A stretch of 15,719 bases of DNA from CAYLNM01 sp964385045 (GTDB lineage Bacteria; Planctomycetota; Phycisphaerae; Phycisphaerales; SM1A02), in the NCBI GenBank assembly GCA_964385045.1, contig CAYLNM010000108.1, positions 1 to 15,719 on the forward strand, in the 5' to 3' direction. A program made the position numbers and the translations under genes. Below the pieces are notes generated by a model. That model was not told where the DNA came from, did no database searches, and saw only the letters and a list, made by a program, of their open reading frames with translations. Below are positions 1-7,631 of the stretch, one piece after another (positions within the stretch are counted from its first letter, which is position 1; the number at the start of each line of letters is the position of its first letter).

Positions 1-1
1 G

Positions 2-181
2 CGGATGTTCCGCTGGGCCGCGTCGCAGGAGATGATCCCCGCGTCGGTCTACCAGGCGCTCGACACGGTCGAGGCGCCGAAGCGAGGACCGAGGTCTGTC
101 AAGGCAGTTGCCGCGTCGTCGGTTCACGAATCGTATCGCGGCTCCGGCACCGACACGTTGGTTGACGTGCCGGGCGCGTGA
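2..181 (+). pseudogene. Tyrosine-type site-specific integrase fragment, decayed
   Basis: The reading frame is open from the left window edge to a TGA at 179-181 and encodes about 59 residues. Its first 30 residues (R-M-F-R-W-A-A-S-Q-E-M-I-P-A-S-V-Y-Q-A-L, then T-V-E-A-P-K-R-G) resemble the end of the core-binding (SAM-like) domain of planctomycete phage-type integrases, where a 'FKWA..E.VP.SVY..L..V.GL.RG' segment precedes the catalytic domain. After K-R-G the expected linker is shortened, the 'SVK.V' part is still visible, and similarity then ends. None of the catalytic Arg/His/Tyr boxes follows in any forward frame, so this is read as a truncated remnant. Its upstream part lies outside the window. 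The family call comes from recalled motif similarity, not from an alignment. Confidence 0.55.
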
Positions 182-747
182 GAACACGCACGGCCGCCAG
201 CGCGATCGAAGGCAGATGGATCATCGTCACCGGAGCCGGCGCGCTGCTGAAGACGGATGTGTTCGGGATCACGCTCGAGCAGGCCGAGCAGGCCGAGGCC
301 CGCGTCTCGAAGGCCGCCTCCGCGGGCAAGCTCATGACCGTCGGCAGGACGGAAAGGGTTCGCCTCGTCCAGCGCGGCTCATCTGCGATCCGGCGAACGG
401 AGTCCTGCGAGAAGGGCCTCGAGCCGTGGGGCTCGAACCTCCAACTGCGCGGCGCTCTCGTGTGTGGACCGCGCCCACTTCGCGCTCCGCCCGCGAACCG
501 GACCGGTCCGCCGCACGACCCGCATCGCCTGTTACCCACAACCCGCTTCGAAATCTCGGCTTACGCGCCCCAGCCATGCAGCCCCGGGCGTTCCCACGCC
601 CGATGTCCACCGGTGCGAGCCCGGTCAGCCGCGTTCCGTCGTCCGCGCGACGCAGGCACTTCCGATCCCCCGCCGAGATGGACCCTCCATCGACGGGCGC
701 GTCCTGCGGACGGCACCAGGATGGGCGGCCCGGCATTCGGGAAGCAC
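182..747. other. Region without a recognised gene upstream of kinase 1
   Basis: No protein family is recognised here. The frame of kinase 1 stays open upstream to 178. From about 178 to 360 it has GC-rich third positions and encodes a plausible peptide (including I-I-V-T-G-A-G-A-L-L-K-T-D-V-F-G and L-E-Q-A-E-Q-A-E-A-R), so decayed coding sequence is possible. From about 360 to 750 the translation is low-complexity and Arg/Pro-rich, as expected of non-coding GC-rich DNA. Two perfect inverted repeats are visible: a 7-bp stem with a GTGG loop at 419-436, and a 7-bp stem with a TCCC loop at 585-602. Neither is followed by a T-run. The first lies beside a T-arm-like GCTCGAACC, but no full tRNA folds around it. 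Confidence 0.4.
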
Positions 748-753
748 TACCCT
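748..753 (+). promoter_or_regulatory. Putative -10 box (TACCCT) of a leaderless kinase 1 transcript
   Basis: TACCCT lies exactly at -12 to -7 if the A of the ATG at 760 is +1. Kinase 3 has TATCCT and kinase 2 has GACCCT at the same distance from their ATGs. The context CAC-TAYCCTG-NNTCG-ATG is shared by kinases 1 and 3. The nearest purine-rich stretch (GGGAAG, 739-744) is 15 bases from the ATG, too far for a usual ribosome binding site. No clear -35 is seen. A promoter that starts the mRNA at the start codon is inferred. Confidence 0.5.
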
Positions 754-759
754 GTGTCG

Positions 760-3459
760 ATGCACGCGCGGATCGGTCCATTCGAGGTTCTCCGCGAGCT
801 CGGCCGCGGCGGCATGGGCGTGGTGTACCTCGCACGGGACACCCGGCTCGACCGCGAGGTCGCGGTCAAGGCCCTGCCCGCCGAGCTGGCCTCCGACCCG
901 GCCCGGCTCGAGCGCTTCGAGCGCGAGGCCAGGACCCTTGCCCAGCTCAACCACCCGAACCTCGCCGGCATCCACGGCGTCGAGGAGCAGGATGGTGCCC
1001 GCCATCTCGTGCTCGAGTACGTCGAGGGCGAGTCGCTGGCCGATCGACTCGAGCGTGGCCCCCTGCCCGTCGACGAAGCCGTCGAGTACGCCGTGCAGAT
1101 CGCCGCGGGCCTCGAAGCCGCGCACGACGCCGGGGTGATCCACCGCGACCTGAAGCCCGCCAACGTGATCATCACCCCCGACGGGCAGGCCAAGGTCCTG
1201 GACTTCGGGCTGGCGCGGACCGACGACGGCAAGGCGTCATCGGCCGGCGGACTCGACAGCCCGACCATGACCAGCCCGCCGCCCCAGCACTCGCCCACCA
1301 TCGAGGGGGCGATCCTGGGCACCGCGGCGTACATGTCACCGGAGCAGGCACGCGGCCGTCGCGTGGACAAGCGCACCGACATCTGGTCCTTCGGCGTCGT
1401 GCTGTACGAGATGCTGGTCGGCGCGAGCCCGTTCCACGGCGAGACGGCGACCGACTCGATCGGAGCCGTGCTCCACAAGGATCTCGAGCTCGATCGGCTC
1501 CCCGACGCGACCCCGGAGAACGTTCGCCGCGTCCTGTCGCTGTGCATGGAGCGCGACCGGACCCAGCGTCTTCGCGACATCGGCGACGCGCGGCTCGAAT
1601 TGCTGCGACCGGCTCCGGACCTCGACGCCGCCCCTGTCGCCGACCGCCGTCCGGCGGTTCCGTTGGTCGTCGCATGCACGGTCGTCGCGCTCGGACTCGC
1701 CATGGCCCTGCTCCTCGTCGTGCTGCATCGCCCGGAGCCCGGCCGGCCAGCGGCGACTCGGCCCGACCAGGCGATCGCTTCGGTCGGCCGTCTCACCGAT
1801 TTCGCGGTCGTGGAGCGCCATCCCACCGTGTCCCCGGATGGGCGATCGATCGTCTACACCGCGATGGACGGCGGCGACCAGGACATCTTTCTGCTCCGCG
1901 TCGGGGGATCGAACCCGATCAACCTCACGCCCAATTCACCGGCGAACGACTTCGATCCCGCCTTCAGCCCCGATGGCGGGTCGATCGCGTTCGCTTCGTC
2001 CCGCGGCACCGGCGGGATCTACGTCATGGGGGCCACCGGCGAGGATCCCAGGCGCGTCGCGACCGAGGGATTCGACCCCGCGTGGTCGCCCGACGGCTCG
2101 ACGCTCGCCTGCACCACCGTCCCGGCACACGATCCCTTCGGACGACCGGCCTTCGGCGAGGTCTTCCTCGTGGACGTGCGGTCCGGGGATCGGACGACCC
2201 TCGAAGCCCCGGGGCCGGACGAGCCCGGTTTCGACGCGGTCGCGCCGAGCTGGTCGCCGGATGGCACGCGCATCGTCTACTGGTCTCTCGACGGCGGCCA
2301 GCGCGACATCTTCTGGATGGCCGCCGAAGGCGGGACCCGCTACCGGTTGACCAATGACGCGGCGACCGATTGGGACCCGGTCTGGGGTCCCGATGGCCGA
2401 TCGGTCATCTTTCTCAGCGACCGGAGCGGGACGCGGGCGCTCTGGCGGCTTGCGCTCACGGACGATGGCACGGCCGACGGCGCGCCGACGCCCATCATGC
2501 CCGGGCCCGTCCAGATCGAGGAGTTCGCGATGACTCCGGACGGTCGGCGGCTCGTGGTCGCGACCATGGAGCAGCGTGGCCGGATCGGCCGCATCTCCTT
2601 CGATGTCGATCGCCTCGCCTTCGGCGACGATGCCGAACCGCTCTACACCGCCGCCAGGGCGCTGCTGGATCTCGACGTGAGCCACGACGGCGCCTGGGTC
2701 GCGCACCGGATGGCCGGCATGATCGGCGACGACATCGTGGTCGCACGCCTCGACGGAACCATCCGCCGACGGCTGCTCCGCGATGAGTTCCGCGATCGCG
2801 GCGTGCAGTTCATCCAGGACGGCTCGGTGCTGAGCTACTTCAGCAATCGCACGGGCGCGTACGCCATCTGGACGATGAACCAGGACGGCACCGATTCGAA
2901 GGTCCTCATCGAGGACGACGGCACCGGACTCGGCACGGTGAGCTGGAAGCGCGACGGCAGCGCCCTCGCGGCACACCGGCTCGACCCCCCCGGCACGCGG
3001 ATCTACGAGGCCCGGCCGGACGGGACCGTGTCGCCCGATCCGAGTGAGATCGAGGGCTTCGTCAAGCCGCTCGCATGGTCGCTCGATGGCAGCCGGCTGA
3101 TGGGGCTGAGCGAGCTGGACGAGGGAATACTGAGCCTCGCGGTCCTCGTTCCCGAGACCGGCGAGATCACGTTCCTTCGCCTGCCGAGCGGGAGCTCCTA
3201 CGGGCAGCAGGTCCAGGATGCGCGCTGGATCGCATGGATCGACGACTCGCGGGCCATGGGGTGGGACGACGAAGTCGACCGGGTGTTCGTGACCGACACC
3301 GCGACGGGCGAATGGACCTGGGTCGAACCGCCGCTCCAGGAGCCGGTCGACTTCTTCAAGTTCCTCGATGACAAGCTCTACTACGTCTCCAACACCAACG
3401 ACGGCGATCTCTGGCTCGTCGAGATGGAAGCGGCCGGTCCCGCGCCCGGCGATCCGTGA
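760..3459 (+). CDS. Membrane Ser/Thr protein kinase with TolB/PD40 beta-propeller (kinase 1)
   Basis: This predicted Hanks/PknB-type kinase has 899 residues. Kinase motifs are the P-loop G15-R-G-G-M-G20, catalytic Lys37, H128-R-D130 with K132 and N135, D148-F-G150, S193-P-E195 and D207-I-W-S-F-G. The activation segment is long and carries D-S-P-T-M and H-S-P-T. One hydrophobic segment at about 299-322 should cross the membrane, placing the C-terminal part outside the cytoplasm. That part has many PD40-type blades ('SPDG' cores near 358, 403, 443, 499 and 544), as in TolB. The ATG at 760 is chosen because M-H-A-R-I-G-P-F-E-V aligns without gaps to the starts of kinases 2 and 3 and sits behind a conserved -10-like box; GTG at 754 is the alternative. 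Unlike kinases 2-4, its C-terminus lacks the 'LNW'-type ending. Residues 36-153 are encoded by DNA identical to kinase 2. Ligand and substrates are unknown. Confidence 0.9.
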   Translation: MHARIGPFEVLRELGRGGMGVVYLARDTRLDREVAVKALPAELASDPARLERFEREARTLAQLNHPNLAGIHGVEEQDGARHLVLEYVEGESLADRLERGPLPVDEAVEYAVQIAAGLEAAHDAGVIHRDLKPANVIITPDGQAKVLDFGLARTDDGKASSAGGLDSPTMTSPPPQHSPTIEGAILGTAAYMSPEQARGRRVDKRTDIWSFGVVLYEMLVGASPFHGETATDSIGAVLHKDLELDRLPDATPENVRRVLSLCMERDRTQRLRDIGDARLELLRPAPDLDAAPVADRRPAVPLVVACTVVALGLAMALLLVVLHRPEPGRPAATRPDQAIASVGRLTDFAVVERHPTVSPDGRSIVYTAMDGGDQDIFLLRVGGSNPINLTPNSPANDFDPAFSPDGGSIAFASSRGTGGIYVMGATGEDPRRVATEGFDPAWSPDGSTLACTTVPAHDPFGRPAFGEVFLVDVRSGDRTTLEAPGPDEPGFDAVAPSWSPDGTRIVYWSLDGGQRDIFWMAAEGGTRYRLTNDAATDWDPVWGPDGRSVIFLSDRSGTRALWRLALTDDGTADGAPTPIMPGPVQIEEFAMTPDGRRLVVATMEQRGRIGRISFDVDRLAFGDDAEPLYTAARALLDLDVSHDGAWVAHRMAGMIGDDIVVARLDGTIRRRLLRDEFRDRGVQFIQDGSVLSYFSNRTGAYAIWTMNQDGTDSKVLIEDDGTGLGTVSWKRDGSALAAHRLDPPGTRIYEARPDGTVSPDPSEIEGFVKPLAWSLDGSRLMGLSELDEGILSLAVLVPETGEITFLRLPSGSSYGQQVQDARWIAWIDDSRAMGWDDEVDRVFVTDTATGEWTWVEPPLQEPVDFFKFLDDKLYYVSNTNDGDLWLVEMEAAGPAPGDP
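866..1217 (+). repeat. 352-bp exact repeat, copy 1 (in kinase 1)
   Basis: I compared this base by base with 3599-3950 and found no difference over 352 positions. The offset is 2733 bases, which equals the distance between the two start codons and is a multiple of three. It covers the catalytic-Lys region through the DFG motif. Sequence on both sides drops abruptly to ordinary paralogue divergence, including at synonymous sites. Confidence 0.95.
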
Positions 3460-3480
3460 TCGCCGCCGCCGCGGAACCGC

Positions 3481-3486
3481 GACCCT
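3481..3486 (+). promoter_or_regulatory. Weak -10-like box (GACCCT) before kinase 2
   Basis: GACCCT occupies -12 to -7 relative to the ATG at 3493, the same place as TACCCT in kinase 1 and TATCCT in kinase 3, but it lacks the leading T. Only 33 bases separate it from the kinase 1 stop region, so kinase 2 may be co-transcribed with kinase 1, have its own weak leaderless promoter, or both. There is no good Shine-Dalgarno within 12 bases of the ATG. Confidence 0.3.
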
Positions 3487-3492
3487 GATCAC

Positions 3493-6300
3493 ATGACTGA
3501 CCGCGTCGGTCCATACGAGGTACTGGGCGAGCTCGGCCGCGGCGGCATGGGCGTGGTGCGCCTCGCCACCGACACGAGACTCGATCGACGGGTCGCACTC
3601 AAGGCCCTGCCCGCCGAGCTGGCCTCCGACCCGGCCCGGCTCGAGCGCTTCGAGCGCGAGGCCAGGACCCTTGCCCAGCTCAACCACCCGAACCTCGCCG
3701 GCATCCACGGCGTCGAGGAGCAGGATGGTGCCCGCCATCTCGTGCTCGAGTACGTCGAGGGCGAGTCGCTGGCCGATCGACTCGAGCGTGGCCCCCTGCC
3801 CGTCGACGAAGCCGTCGAGTACGCCGTGCAGATCGCCGCGGGCCTCGAAGCCGCGCACGACGCCGGGGTGATCCACCGCGACCTGAAGCCCGCCAACGTG
3901 ATCATCACCCCCGACGGGCAGGCCAAGGTCCTGGACTTCGGGCTGGCGCGAACCGCCCCCGATCCGATGTCCTCGCGGGGCACGCTCGACAGCCCGACGA
4001 TGACGACCCCCCCGCCCCGCCACTCGCCCACGTTCGAAGGGGCGATCCTGGGGACCGCGGCCTACATGAGCCCGGAGCAGGCGCGGGGCCGATCCGTCGA
4101 CAAGCGGACGGACATCTGGTCATTCGGCGTGCTGCTCTACGAGATGCTGGCCGGCTCGAGCCCATTCGACGGCGAGACCGCCGGCGACTCCATCGGCGCG
4201 GTGCTCCACAAGGACGTCGATCTCGCGAACGTCCCGGGCAACACGCCGCCGCACGTGCGGCGCGTGCTCGGTCGCTGCCTGGTGCGGGACAAGGCCCTGC
4301 GGTACCGCGACATCGGGGATGTCCGGGTGGAGCTGCTGACCCCGGAGCCGGACTCCGCGGAGCACGCCACCATCGAGCCGGATCGCGGACGCGCTCGCCT
4401 GCTCCCGGGCGCCGCGGCCGCGATGATCGTGGGCCTCGCCGGGATCACCGCGTGGTCGCTCGGCCGTGGGGCGGAGCACGCGAGCGAGCCGGTCGTCCGA
4501 CTCGCGATCACCCCGCCGCACGACGCGGACGTCCGGCTGTCGGGCGATCTGAGCGGCCCCGCCGTGATCTCCCGCGACGGTACCCGCGTCGCCTTCGTCG
4601 CGACGCGCCCCGGAGAGTCGCGACGCATCTGGATGCGCGACCTCGCAGCCACCGAGCCGGTCGAGCTTCCGGGAACCGACCAGGCCCTCTTCCCGTTCTG
4701 GAGTCCCGACGGACGCCATGTCGGCTTCATCACGACGAACGGGCTGATGAGGCACGACACGGTCAGCGGCACGACGTCGCGCATCGGCGACGGCGGGCAG
4801 GGACGCGGCGGGGCATGGACCGACGACGGTCGGATCGTCTTCGCGCCACGATTCCGCGGCGGACTGATGATCGTGGATGCCGAAGGGGGTGAACCGAGGA
4901 CGCTCACCGTCGTCGACGACGCGCTCCACACGAGCCACCGCTGGCCGGTCATGATTCCGGGCACCGATCAGTTTCTCTACCTCGCCGTCTCAGCGCGTCC
5001 CGACGAGCAGGACAACAACGGCGTCTACCTCGCACGTCTCGGCGATCCCGAGAACCCGAGACGCCTGATCGGCAGCAACTACGGCGCGGCCTACGCGAAC
5101 GGGCACCTGGTCCACGTTCGTGATGGATCGCTGCTCGCAAGGCGATTCGATCCGTCGTCCGGATCGTTTTTGGGGGACTCGAACCTGCTGGCACGTGACA
5201 TCGCGCCCGACATCTCGACCTGGCACGGCCAGTTCTCGGTGAGCACGAACGGCGTGCTCGTGTACGGCGCCGCTTCCGCCGGACGACATGAGCTGGCGAC
5301 GCCGTCGCGCGGCTATTCCTTCGACACCAACGGCGATCGCGTCACGTCGTTCGACTACGACGGCCGCGAGCGGGCGGCGCATGCCATCGACACGCCGATC
5401 AGGTACATGGGCCAGAATCGCGCGGGCACGATGATCGCGACCGAGCAGATCGGCGACGACGGCTCGATCGATCTCTGGCTGCATCCCACGTCGCTCGCGA
5501 TCACGACCGACGACGCGGAGCGCGATGACGAACGCGGCACCTCCGCGATCATCGATCCGCAGCCACGCCGATTCACGTCGCTCCCGAACGCGGAAGTGTC
5601 GCCGACCTGGTCGCCCGACGGCACCGAGATCGCGTTCCGCTGGGGTGGCGACGAGTCGCACCCCCGCGGAATCTACCGCAAGCGAATCGGGGACGGCGCG
5701 GTCACGCTCGTCCGGGACAACGAGGGCGGGTACGACCATCCGATCGACTGGACCATGGACGGCGAGTACCTCATCGTGGTCTCGGGGACGCTCTTGATCA
5801 GCGAGTCCAACGACATCTGGGCCGTACCGCTCGACGGCGGCGATCGAATTCCGCTGGTGACCGATCCCGGCATCGATGCCGCGGCTCGCGTGTCGATGGA
5901 CGGACGCTGGCTCGCCTACACCCGCATCGAGGACGGACGCTGGGAGATCCGCGTCATCCCGTTCGCTCCGGCATGGCCCGAGCACCTCCGCGATCGCCAG
6001 TGGGTGATCTCGCAGGGCAGCGGCATCCACCCGCGCTGGAGCCCCGAGGGCGACGAGCTGTTCTATGTCGATCAGGACGCCGACCTCTGGGCCGTCCAGG
6101 TCGAGACGACCGGCGAGTCGTTCGTCTTCTCGCCTCCCCGGCTGCTCTTCCGCACGCCGTGGGACGTGGGGAGGTCCTACGCCCCGACGCCCGCCGAGGT
6201 CGGCGGTGACAACCTCTTCCACTTCGTCGACAGCGGAGCCAGGAGCGAGACCCCGATCGCGGTGATGCTCAACTGGACGAGTCTCGTCGATGGCAACTAG
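3493..6300 (+). CDS. Membrane Ser/Thr protein kinase with PD40 beta-propeller (kinase 2)
   Basis: This 935-residue paralogue of kinase 1 lies 33 bases downstream on the same strand. Motifs sit at the same residue numbers: G15-x-G-G-M-G20, Lys37, H128-R-D130, D148-F-G150, S193-P-E195 and D207-I-W-S-F-G. The activation loop again has D-S-P-T-M and H-S-P-T. A hydrophobic segment at about 303-323 is the predicted membrane crossing. The extracytoplasmic part differs from kinase 1 and resembles the common bacterial kinase-propeller layout: repeated 'SPDG' blades, a 'HPRWSPEGDELFYVD' blade near 845-860, and an ending M-L-N-W-T-S-L. The ATG at 3493 gives M-T-D-R-V-G-P-Y-E-V, aligning gaplessly with kinase 1. 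It probably reports an outside signal by phosphorylating cytoplasmic proteins; the signal is unknown. Residues 36-153 come from the tract shared with kinase 1. Confidence 0.9.
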   Translation: MTDRVGPYEVLGELGRGGMGVVRLATDTRLDRRVALKALPAELASDPARLERFEREARTLAQLNHPNLAGIHGVEEQDGARHLVLEYVEGESLADRLERGPLPVDEAVEYAVQIAAGLEAAHDAGVIHRDLKPANVIITPDGQAKVLDFGLARTAPDPMSSRGTLDSPTMTTPPPRHSPTFEGAILGTAAYMSPEQARGRSVDKRTDIWSFGVLLYEMLAGSSPFDGETAGDSIGAVLHKDVDLANVPGNTPPHVRRVLGRCLVRDKALRYRDIGDVRVELLTPEPDSAEHATIEPDRGRARLLPGAAAAMIVGLAGITAWSLGRGAEHASEPVVRLAITPPHDADVRLSGDLSGPAVISRDGTRVAFVATRPGESRRIWMRDLAATEPVELPGTDQALFPFWSPDGRHVGFITTNGLMRHDTVSGTTSRIGDGGQGRGGAWTDDGRIVFAPRFRGGLMIVDAEGGEPRTLTVVDDALHTSHRWPVMIPGTDQFLYLAVSARPDEQDNNGVYLARLGDPENPRRLIGSNYGAAYANGHLVHVRDGSLLARRFDPSSGSFLGDSNLLARDIAPDISTWHGQFSVSTNGVLVYGAASAGRHELATPSRGYSFDTNGDRVTSFDYDGRERAAHAIDTPIRYMGQNRAGTMIATEQIGDDGSIDLWLHPTSLAITTDDAERDDERGTSAIIDPQPRRFTSLPNAEVSPTWSPDGTEIAFRWGGDESHPRGIYRKRIGDGAVTLVRDNEGGYDHPIDWTMDGEYLIVVSGTLLISESNDIWAVPLDGGDRIPLVTDPGIDAAARVSMDGRWLAYTRIEDGRWEIRVIPFAPAWPEHLRDRQWVISQGSGIHPRWSPEGDELFYVDQDADLWAVQVETTGESFVFSPPRLLFRTPWDVGRSYAPTPAEVGGDNLFHFVDSGARSETPIAVMLNWTSLVDGN
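3599..3950 (+). repeat. 352-bp exact repeat, copy 2 (in kinase 2)
   Basis: Identical to 866-1217 at every base. Just upstream the two genes differ at many positions, apart from a 30-base match over the P-loop codons. Just downstream they differ both in residues (T-A-P-D-P-M-S here against T-D-D-G-K-A-S) and at silent sites. This block pattern points to gene conversion or to assembly collapse rather than uniform purifying selection. Confidence 0.95.
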
Positions 6301-6608
6301 GCCCTCCGCGCCGATGTGACGGAGGCGACTCCCTGGTCCGGAGCCGAGGTCGCCGAGGCGCACCGTCCCGGCGATCCCGCTCGCGCGCTCGCCCCCACGG
6401 AGCGTGCCCCCGCCGAGTCAGCGGCGATCATCGCGCTCGGGAGAGGGCCCAGGGGATCCTGGGGGACCCGGACCACGATGCCCCGCCGACGGGCGGACGA
6501 TCATCCTCGAGGTCCTCGACGGAGCCTGCGCGGCGGGATCCCGGATGAATGGCCCCGAGGGCCCCGCGTCACACCCCGGAGACGAGGCGAACGGTCCGCG
6601 CGATCACC
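6301..6608. other. Intergenic region between kinase 2 and the FMN reductase
   Basis: There is no supported gene in these 308 bases. Forward frames are open but translate to Arg/Pro/Gly-rich sequence without family features. It contains one clear inverted repeat (6448-6463, listed separately). I see no recognisable TANNNT box at the spacing used by the kinases and no good ribosome binding site next to the 6609 ATG; the nearest purine-rich stretches (GGAG 6578-6581, GAGG 6584-6587) are more than 20 bases away. Confidence 0.5.
6448..6463 (+). terminator. Possible terminator hairpin after kinase 2
   Basis: CCCAGG-GGAT-CCTGGG forms a perfect 6-bp stem with a 4-base loop, about 150 bases after the kinase 2 stop. 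No U-run follows, so intrinsic termination is uncertain, and short GC-rich hairpins arise readily by chance here. Confidence 0.25.
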
Positions 6609-7349
6609 ATGAACGAGAAGCAGGAGAAGCTCTGCCGCGACGACACGACCGACTTCTCCGCCCTGTCGGCGGTCATCCTCAACTGCACGCTCAAGCGGTC
6701 GGACGAGGACAGTCACACCGACCTGCTCCTGTCGGTGCCGACCGGGATCATGCGCCGAGCCGGCGTCACGGTCGAGACGATTCGGCCCGCGGAGCTGCCC
6801 GTCGCCTTCGGCGTGCAGCCCGACATGACCGAGCACGGCTGGCCCGAGGACGCCTGGCCCGGGATCTGGAAGAGGATCGCCGCCGCCGAGATCCTGATCA
6901 TCGGCACGCCGATCTGGCTGGGCGAGGAGAGCTCGGTCTGCCGCCTGATGATCGAGCGCCTCTACGCGATGTCGGCGCTCCTCAACGACAAGGGGCAGTC
7001 GAGCTTCTACGGCAAGGTCGGCGGCGCCGTGATCACCGGCAACGAGGACGGCATCAAGCACTGCGCGATGTCGATCCTCTACGCACTCGGGCATCTGGGC
7101 TACACCATCCCGCCGCAGGCCGACTGCGGCTGGGTCGGCGAGGCGGGTCCGGGTCCGTCCTACGGCGACGACGGAGCCGGGATCGACAACGACTTCACGC
7201 AGCGCAACACCACGATCATGACGTGGAACCTGCTTCATCTGGCGCGCATGCTGAAGATGGCCGGAGGGCTGCCCAACCACGGCAACGACCGCAACGCCTG
7301 GACCGCCGGCTGCCGCTTCGGCTACGAGAACCCGGAGCACCGGGCGTAG
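6609..7349 (+). CDS. Flavodoxin-family NADPH-dependent FMN reductase
   Basis: This 246-residue protein has a flavodoxin-like fold and probably reduces or uses FMN with NAD(P)H in the cytoplasm. Support: a first beta strand with phosphate loop (A-V-I-L-N-C-T-L-K-R-S, about 21-31) followed by H36-T; a second flavin loop I-I-G-T-P-I-W-L-G (97-105) with E-E-S-S after it; G-N-E-D-G (144-148); and G-E-A-G-P-G-P-S-Y (177-185). These motifs occur in the same order in the 'flavodoxin family protein / NADPH-dependent FMN reductase' group. The ATG at 6609 is chosen because it begins about 20 residues before the first strand; an in-frame ATG at 6549 would add an Arg/Pro-rich leader. No Shine-Dalgarno is visible. 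The C-terminal tail (about 215-246, ending P-E-H-R-A) has no recognised function. It is flanked by kinase genes, with no operon link shown. Confidence 0.85.
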   Translation: MNEKQEKLCRDDTTDFSALSAVILNCTLKRSDEDSHTDLLLSVPTGIMRRAGVTVETIRPAELPVAFGVQPDMTEHGWPEDAWPGIWKRIAAAEILIIGTPIWLGEESSVCRLMIERLYAMSALLNDKGQSSFYGKVGGAVITGNEDGIKHCAMSILYALGHLGYTIPPQADCGWVGEAGPGPSYGDDGAGIDNDFTQRNTTIMTWNLLHLARMLKMAGGLPNHGNDRNAWTAGCRFGYENPEHRA

Positions 7350-7421
7350 CCGGCGCGATGCACATGACCACCGCGACCGCGACGATCGCCGGCGTGGAGA
7401 ACGATGCCGATACGAGCACCG

Positions 7422-7437
7422 CACCGACGTGTCGGTG
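7422..7437 (+). terminator. Possible terminator hairpin after the FMN reductase
   Basis: CACCGA-CGTG-TCGGTG is a perfect 6-bp stem with a CGTG loop (extendable by one G-T pair), starting about 70 bases after the reductase stop. No T-run follows. A second stem, CCGTGG-CCGGA-CCACGG, lies at 7462-7478. Together they may end transcription, but GC-rich sequence makes chance hairpins likely. Confidence 0.3.
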
Positions 7438-7631
7438 TCGCCCGTCCATGGCCCCCCTTCCCCGTGGCCGGACCACGGCTCGTCACTCGCCCTACCGCGC
7501 CCGGATGCAGGATCGGCCGGGAGCCACGTCCCACCCGTGCGGATGATCGAAGCGTGACGCCGCGCGAGGGATCGGCCGCGGCGTGGGCCGGCCCACGTCC
7601 GCTGATCGCCCCAGGACGGACGGATCGCGGA

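Noticed and set aside
419..442. tRNA-like T-arm on the minus strand (GCTCGAACC beside a hairpin)
   Set aside because: Only four of five T-stem pairs form, and no anticodon arm, D-arm or acceptor stem can be found at the right distances.
178..759. N-terminal extension of kinase 1 by 194 residues
   Set aside because: The extension is mostly Arg/Pro-rich and has no counterpart in the paralogues. The kinase alignment and the -10-like box both point to the ATG at 760.
1936..4023. Long open frame on the minus strand across kinases 1 and 2
   Set aside because: It is the mirror of the kinase coding sequence. Its product is low-complexity, and it crosses two clearly real genes on the other strand.
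6549..6608. Upstream ATG for the FMN reductase
   Set aside because: It adds an Arg/Pro-rich leader unlike the family; the ATG at 6609 already leaves 20 residues before the first strand.
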